NCBI GenBank assembly: GCA_033439265.1
Contig: JAVTVX010000034.1
Location: forward strand, 14,832,501-14,896,500
DNA from: Dillenia suffruticosa
Lineage: Eukaryota; Streptophyta; Magnoliopsida; Dilleniales; Dilleniaceae
Reading direction: 5' to 3'
Length of the DNA: 64,000 nucleotides
This document shows positions 58,556 to 64,000 of the stretch, piece by piece (within the stretch, counting starts at the first letter, position 1; every line of letters starts with the position of its first letter). Under the pieces are notes generated by a model. It was not told the DNA's origin. It worked only from the letters and a program-made list of their open reading frames with translations, and ran no database searches. The position numbers and the translations under genes were made by a program.

Positions 58556-60876
58556 CGGGAAAGTGAAAAGTCGCTTTCCCAATTCTTTCCCTCATTTCTC
58601 TCCCATCACTCTCTCTCATCTCTCACCCCCAATCTCTCCCTCTCTGTTTCTTTCATTCTCTCCCTCTCCCGACTCTCTCTTTCTCTCTCTCTTTATCTCT
58701 CTCTCTCATCCTCACTCTCTGTTTCACTCTCCGTTTCTCTCCTCTCCCGCACACACTCGAATAAGCTCTCTTCTCCCTTTCCCGACCACGCGACAGTAGC
58801 GCTGTCGTCTCCTTGTTCGCGCACTCGCGCGCTTTGCTCTCTCCCTCTGCCGAAAACTCTTCTGCAGCCCTCACAGGAGCCCAAGCTGGCAGTAGCAAGA
58901 GACATTCGAAACCCTAGGCCGCGACCTGCATTTCATCCCTTGCGTAGGTAAGAACGATTCTCTGATCAATAGTTTAGGGGTTTTGATTCTCTTGGAAATT
59001 ATGGCTAATTGCTAAAGTGTGCTTCGGTTTGGAAACATTACAGGGGTCTGGACTGAGTTGTAGACGCACGGACGCTAGGGCTGCAAGCTACGAAAACCAT
59101 AGGTGAGGGAAATTTAAATCGTTTCGATAAATCGAGTAAATTTAGTGTAGGAGGTCTTGTATATATTTAGGATGTATGTTATATACGATTAAAATGCATT
59201 TTTGACATTTGATATGTAATTTCTAGGGTTTCGTCTAAATTCTACATGAATTTAGATTGATCAATACGAAAGAAACGTGTTTGATGAAATTAGAAACTTG
59301 TTGAGTCGATTAGGATAGATTTTCTTGAAATTTGAATTGAAATTGTAGATTATTGGTCTAGGCTGACCTTTTTGGAGCTTGAAAGGAGATTTCTTGAGTA
59401 TCGATAGGGTATAGGGAGTGGATACCCTCCCTAGAAGGTGAGTGGATGGTTCGTTGTGTTATAAATGAGCAAATGAGTTTAAAATTGTTTTATAAATGAT
59501 TTTGTAAGATTTTTCATGTTTTATATCAATTGCTTTGTGATCGTGGGATGTCCGGACTGAATTGTGAAACATGAATGCATCTATTGTATTTATAAATGCA
59601 TATGTGCCATGTGTGATTTGATGTTGCTCTATAAATTGCTATGACATGAAATTGATGATTGTTTGCTAGAAATTATGGCACATGACTTGAGAAATGACAT
59701 ATTTGATAAATGCATGGTGCTAGTAGTTAATGGCTATAGTCATTCCCTCCACGGAGCGACCCGACGGGGTGGCGTGGTTGGGTTTTATTGTGAGAGAGGT
59801 ATACGCGGAATCTTCTCTGCCACGTCGGACTATCTGGATTGCACCCCGGGGAGGTCCGAGCCAACGCCAAGGAAGGGGGTAGTGTTTGAAATACTGAAAT
59901 GGAAAAACATCTTGGCGGGCTTTCGTCTTGGTTCGGCCAAACGCAAGATGGAAGTAATTTCGATGGGACCCTTGTGATTTTCTGAAAGAATACTTGATGT
60001 GGATGCATATTTTGTGAATTATCTGATTTATTGAAAAATATTTCGATATATATGAAATGTTATTTGAGATATACTTTGACACTCCCACATTCACCCCTCA
60101 TTTATCACGCAATTATACCATTGCACTCCGCTCACTGAGTATTTCCCAATACTCACCCCTCTCTTTACCATTTTCAGAGGAAGTTTAGATCTGCTGCAGA
60201 AATTGGAGCTGCGGAAGATTTATTCCGCTGACTTGTATAGGTACATAGAAATACAAGTTCATTTTGGTTGATTTTGAATTCCATGGAATGAAAGACTTGT
60301 ATAATTCTTTTGGTATGGATTAAATTAATACTTGTTTCATATATAAGAGCAAGTATTGATGGAATCCTTACATGGTTTGTACGGAACTTGTTCATTTTCT
60401 TTTAAACTCTCATATGGGATATTTGGATTGAAATTCTGAATTTCGATACTTTCTTTTGGATTTGTGAAGTTCTGTACATCTCATACCATTTGGATTTTAC
60501 TGACACTAGCTCGTTTCTTCATGCGAGTGTTAGTAAAATCCTATGATTATGATTTGGGACTTCTTTGTTTTAAATGTTTTAATTATGCTGAGAATTCTGG
60601 AATGGCTGGGATTGCCAATTTTCGTATGTATGCATGTACAGGAACCCCCGCCCCATTCGCGTGTCGATGCATGCTTGTGTGTACAGGGATAGACCGTATG
60701 AGTCCTTTATATGTGTCTTGTCATATGATTTTTCTCATTTCTGATGGAGGGTGCATTGGATGAGTTTTGAACTGATTTGTAGCCTTGCGGAGTCCCGGTA
60801 TAAGGGGAGGTTTTGCCCGTGTACCGAGACAACGTGGCGGCTGTTGCGTGGTCAATCCGAGGATCGGGGCGTGACA
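58507..60876 (+). repeat. 5' LTR of Tekay-3
   Basis: TGTGGCACCGACAAAG to ATCGGGGCGTGACA, 2370 bp. A poly-A run at 58526-58551; a palindrome at 58553-58585; a CT-rich tract at 58600-58740; exon-like blocks at 59044-59102 (59 bp) and 59362-59437 (76 bp), each preceded by AG and followed by GTGAG; and a U5-like end. It is the shortest complete Tekay LTR with a GC-rich zone in the window. Confidence 0.9.
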
Positions 60877-60883
60877 GCTTTAT

Positions 60884-60896
60884 TGGTATCAGAGCC
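60884..60896 (+). promoter_or_regulatory. primer-binding site of Tekay-3
   Basis: TGGTATCAGAGCC, eight bases after the LTR end, complementary to the 3' end of initiator methionine tRNA. This fixes the LTR boundary and the element's orientation. Confidence 0.93.
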
Positions 60897-61131
60897 AGGT
60901 TCACGATTTTTAAAAATTTGATAGTTTTGGATATAATGTCAAATGTTTCCAAATGTCCCGAGAGTTTTGTAAAAACTTTGAAATGTTTGGTTTTCGAAAA
61001 AGGTTTTCGGAGAATGTACAAAGTCTTCCATGGATTTCTTAGGAAATTAGAAACATTCTTTTTAGGGGGTTAAGTATTAACCTTCGCTTAACCGTTTGAC
61101 TTAATTGTAACTTTTTGTTGTGTAGATCACT
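60897..61131 (+). other. leader of Tekay-3 between primer site and gag
   Basis: Untranslated. The gag start ATG lies at 61132 in the context AGATCACTATGCCTCCACG, and no upstream ATG is in frame with it. Confidence 0.7.
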
Positions 61132-62520
61132 ATGCCTCCACGAAAGAGAATGAGGAATGTGAACGAGATTCCTCAACCGGAGCATGAGGATGAGTTGTCC
61201 TCGCATGCTCTTCCTCCTTCCGTGCCTACACACCCAGCTCCTCCTACTGGGATTTCGGCTCCTCCTATTGCTGCTCTTCAGCAAGTAATAGAGTGGTGGA
61301 ACACCTTCGGAGCACAGTACCAAGCTCTACATACGACTTCAGCTCCTCCACCGACCACTCCTTCAATGCCGGTTGCTACTCCTAGTACCCCACTAGCGCC
61401 TTCTCCTCCGGTTGTCACAACAACCGATCGCCCTACTGTGGAGTTATCTAAGTTGATAAAGGAGGCAAGGCAATTAGGATGTGAGACATTCGCGGGTACT
61501 TCTTATGCTTCAGTGGCCAAGGAATGGATTGGCCGAGTACAAGAGACCGTCTCCGACATGAGATTAAGCGATGAGATGAAATTATGGGTGGCGGTGAAAC
61601 TGTTGGATAAAGGTGCAAGAACATGGTGGGAGAATGTGAAGGGAAGGGCTCCTGTTCCTCCTAATTGGACAGAATTTCTTAGGGTCTTTGAGGAGAAATA
61701 CGACACCCGATTCTATCGGGATCAAAAAAGAGAGGATTTTTTCAAATTAGCTCAAGGAAACAAGACAGTATCTGAGTACGAGACAGAACTGAGAGAGCTT
61801 GCTAATTATGTTCCAGAGTTTGTGAACTCTGAGGAGTCTCTAAGTTCAAAGTTCGAGTCGGGACTAAATTTGAATATCAGAGAGAAAATGCCCATCACCA
61901 AGGGGCATATTTTCCAAGACATTCTAGACTTGGCCTTGAGGGCCGAGAAAATGGTGATGGAGAGAAACAAAGTCAAAGAGCATCATGGGAAAGGAAAGAG
62001 GCCTAGTGGCTCCGGTTCGAGTCAAGATTTTAAAAGAAGTCGAGACATGGGCTCTTATAGCGGTAGATCCTTTTCGGGATCGGTTGGCTTTCTTCAAAGG
62101 CAATCTACTTTTAGGCCTAGTGCTCCCAGCAGAACTGTTGCTATGGGAGTAGGGTCCATGGGTGGCAGAGGAGAAACTTGCCCAAATTGCAAGGGACGTC
62201 ATCCGGGTCCATGTGTGGAACCCAAAAGATGCTACCATTGTGGGAAGGAGGGTCACATTCGGCACTCTTGTCCGCAGTTAAATGTAGAAGGGCAAGGAAG
62301 CCGACAAGTTAGAGGTCCCTCGAGTGGTTTTAGAAGAGATTCGACGATTGCTCCTACACCTTCCACTAGCAATGCACCGAGGACGGGCACGGGAAGTAAT
62401 ACTGTAGCTGCCCGCCCTCAACCTAGAACTCAGACCCGAATCTATGCCATGACAAATGAAGAGGCCCAAGTGAATCCTGATGTAGTCACAGGTAAATCTC
62501 TATTAAATTTTAAGTTTTGA
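61132..62520 (+). CDS. Gag polyprotein of Tekay-3 (462 aa)
   Basis: The retrotransposon capsid/nucleocapsid precursor, which packages element RNA in the cytoplasm. The N-terminus (MPPRKRMRNVNEI) is followed by a Pro/Thr-rich linker (residues 25-100). The capsid core with EWIGRVQETV and RTWWENVKGRAP (about 125-185) and YDTRFYRDQKREDFFKLAQG (about 189-208) is the classic Retrotrans_gag domain. A basic Ser/Gly-rich stretch leads to one zinc knuckle CYHCGKEGHIRHSC at about 367-380. The tail has YAMTNEEAQVNPDVVTG. Length is normal for the clade. The end of the frame lies in an AT-rich non-coding spacer before protease, as in Tekay-1. Confidence 0.88.
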   Translation: MPPRKRMRNVNEIPQPEHEDELSSHALPPSVPTHPAPPTGISAPPIAALQQVIEWWNTFGAQYQALHTTSAPPPTTPSMPVATPSTPLAPSPPVVTTTDRPTVELSKLIKEARQLGCETFAGTSYASVAKEWIGRVQETVSDMRLSDEMKLWVAVKLLDKGARTWWENVKGRAPVPPNWTEFLRVFEEKYDTRFYRDQKREDFFKLAQGNKTVSEYETELRELANYVPEFVNSEESLSSKFESGLNLNIREKMPITKGHIFQDILDLALRAEKMVMERNKVKEHHGKGKRPSGSGSSQDFKRSRDMGSYSGRSFSGSVGFLQRQSTFRPSAPSRTVAMGVGSMGGRGETCPNCKGRHPGPCVEPKRCYHCGKEGHIRHSCPQLNVEGQGSRQVRGPSSGFRRDSTIAPTPSTSNAPRTGTGSNTVAARPQPRTQTRIYAMTNEEAQVNPDVVTGKSLLNFKF

Positions 62521-62629
62521 AATTGAAAATGTAACATAAATGGTTTATGATTATAATTTGATAGTTGTGATCATGGCTTAAAGAATGTGGATGATATGAC
62601 TTTGTTTATGGTTTATAATTATAGGTACA

Positions 62630-62893
62630 ATGAAAATTTTTGATGTTGATGCACATGTGCTCATAGATACCGGGTCTAATCATTCCTTTGTGAGTTCGGG
62701 ATTTGCTAGACATTCTGATAAACCTTTAGTTCCACTGGTTGAGGAATTATTGGTTATCACACTTTTGGGAGAACATTTAATCAAGGGAACAGTGTATAAG
62801 TCTTGTGAGGTAAAAATCGGGAAAGTAACTCTCGAGGCGGATTTGATTCTGTTGGAAATGAAAGATTTTGATGTCATTCTAGGTATGGATTGA
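62630..62893 (+). CDS. aspartic protease domain of Tekay-3
   Basis: Catalytic motif LIDTGSNHSF near residue 12, then FARHSDKPLVPL and LILLEMKDFDVILGMD, the flap-to-C-terminal landmarks of Ty3/gypsy protease. It normally cleaves the Gag-Pol precursor in the particle. It is preceded by an AT-rich spacer of roughly 100-150 bp after gag. Part of pol, not a separate gene. Confidence 0.82.
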   Translation: MKIFDVDAHVLIDTGSNHSFVSSGFARHSDKPLVPLVEELLVITLLGEHLIKGTVYKSCEVKIGKVTLEADLILLEMKDFDVILGMD

Positions 62894-62914
62894 CTGTATC
62901 TTCACCGAGCTTCC

Positions 62915-64000
62915 GTGAATTGCTTCACTAAGGAAGTGGAATTTCGAAGGCCAGGACATCCCTTGCTTGTATTCGCCGGAGAACGGCGAGTGTTACCGAG
63001 TTGTATAATTTCAGCTCTTGAAGCACGGAGACTAGTGCATAAGGGATGTGAAGCTTATTTGGCACACATTGTTGATACCACTGTGAGAAGTCCTAGTCGG
63101 GACGATGTTCCTATGGTGAATGAGTTTCTGGATGTTTTTCCAGAAGAGTTGCCTGGGTTGCCACCAAACCGGGAGTTCGATTTCACAATAGACCTAATTC
63201 CCGGTACCACACCAATTTCTATTCTCCCGTATCGAATGGCACCTGCAGAGTTGAAAGAGCTGAAGGTTCAGCTCCAAGAGTTGTTGGAGAAAGGGTTTAT
63301 CCGACCGAGCACTTCACCTTGGGGTGCTCCGGTCTTGTTTGTAAAGAAAAAGGACGGAATCCTCCGATTATGTATTGACTTCCGACAGCTCAACAAGGCA
63401 ACGATAAAGAATAAGTATCCTCTTCCGAGAATTGATGATCTGTTTGATCAACTTCAAGGTGCAAGTGTCTTTTCAAAGATCGACTTGAGATCTGATTATC
63501 ATCGGTTGAAGATCAAGGATGGTGATGTTCATAAGACCGCATTTACAACGCGGTATGGACACTACGAATTCCTAGTAATGCCCTTTGGATTGACGAATGC
63601 TCCTGCGGTCTTCATGGATCTCATGAATCGAGTGTTCCATCCTTATCTTGATAAATTTGTTATAGTCTTCATCGACGATATTTTGGTGTATTCCAAAAGT
63701 GATGAAGAGCATTCCAAACATCTCCGAATCATTTTGTAAACTCTTAGGGAAAAAGAGTTGTATGCCAAGTTCTCAAAATGCGAGTTTTGGCTAAGAGAGA
63801 TTGGATTTTTGGGACATGTGGTTTCTAGCGACGGTATTTTTGTGGATCCAAAGAAGGTGGAAGTCATTCTGAAGTGGGAGCAGCCTAAAAATGTCACCGA
63901 AGTGCGAAGTTTTCTTGGATTAGCAGGGCATTATCGGAGATTCGTTGAAGGATTCTTGAAAATAGCAGCTCCGATGACAAGTTTGACTCTAAAGGGAGTC
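62915..64000 (+). CDS. reverse transcriptase region of Tekay-3 (partial)
   Basis: The frame at 62915-63739 holds the pre-RT linker ([19 protein letters not shown]), then [68 protein letters not shown] and [29 protein letters not shown] and the catalytic [10 protein letters not shown] box at about residue 256 follow. RT/RNase H linker sequence ([30 protein letters not shown]) runs to the window edge. RNase H, integrase and any chromodomain lie outside. About one break is visible here. Confidence 0.87.

Larger units (their letters stand above)
58507..64000 (+). mobile_element. Tekay-type Ty3/gypsy element, runs off the window (Tekay-3)
   Basis: 5' LTR 58507-60876, Met-tRNA primer site, leader, gag, protease and RT, on the plus strand. 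It stops at the window edge inside the RT/RNase H connection. It is the best preserved element here: gag is fully open and only about two breaks are visible in the pol part present. It inserted into the right end of CACTA D. Preservation suggests it is the youngest insertion in the window. The 3' LTR needed for dating lies beyond 64000. Confidence 0.9.

Noticed and set aside
58508-58951. 147-aa Ser/Leu-rich frame
   Set aside because: It starts in a poly-A run and crosses the CT tract of the Tekay-3 LTR; not coding.
59663-59977. 104-aa frame in the Tekay-3 LTR
   Set aside because: It overlaps the conserved LTR segment also present, without an open frame, in other Tekay LTRs.

Overview
This window looks like an intergenic block of a large, repeat-rich flowering-plant nuclear genome. 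The background is AT-rich, the mobile elements are all plant types, and no intact host gene is visible. Almost every kilobase belongs to nested transposable elements. I cannot place the species. No rRNA, CRISPR array, plasmid-type or bacterial gene is present.

Layout. (1) 1-3838 is the right-hand part of a Ty3/gypsy chromovirus of Tekay (Del) type with a very long LTR. It abuts the inside of (2) a CACTA DNA transposon, element A (3839-9080), with dense subterminal repeats, a decayed transposon protein and a captured exon of a trichome-birefringence-like (TBL/PMR5) gene. (3) A Copia reverse-transcriptase relic (9081-9253 and 14441-14917) is split by CACTA element B (9254-14440, 3-bp duplication AAA) and cut off by a second Tekay-type element on the minus strand (14918-25991). 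(4) 26570-34317 is an old Copia element holding an unrecognised 2.2-kb insert, followed by a hAT element (about 34316-36810) inside its 3' LTR. (5) 37640-40294 is a second, 5'-truncated member of the same Copia family. (6) 41470-43327 is a Tekay-type solo LTR with a perfect 5-bp duplication. (7) CACTA element D (43573-46629, resuming at 58007) is split by CACTA element C (46630-58006, duplication ATA). C in turn holds a Tekay solo LTR (53670-56378, duplication ACAGT) and a rearranged LTR piece with a foldback. (8) A third Tekay element starts inside D at 58507 and runs off the window. Its gag frame is open and it is the best preserved element here.

The order of events can be read from the nesting: Copia relics and CACTA D are oldest, then CACTA B and C, then the Tekay elements. 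The most interesting structure is in the Tekay LTRs. Five LTRs share a hairpin with diverged sequence, a pyrimidine tract, a GC-rich island and short blocks of constant length (58-59 bp in four of five; 75-78 bp in three of three) bounded by splice-site-like AG and GT. They look like a multi-exon non-coding leader carried in the LTR. Other leads are a hairpin-forming inverted duplication of CACTA coding sequence, a tRNA-like module in both CACTA B and C, and the captured TBL exon.
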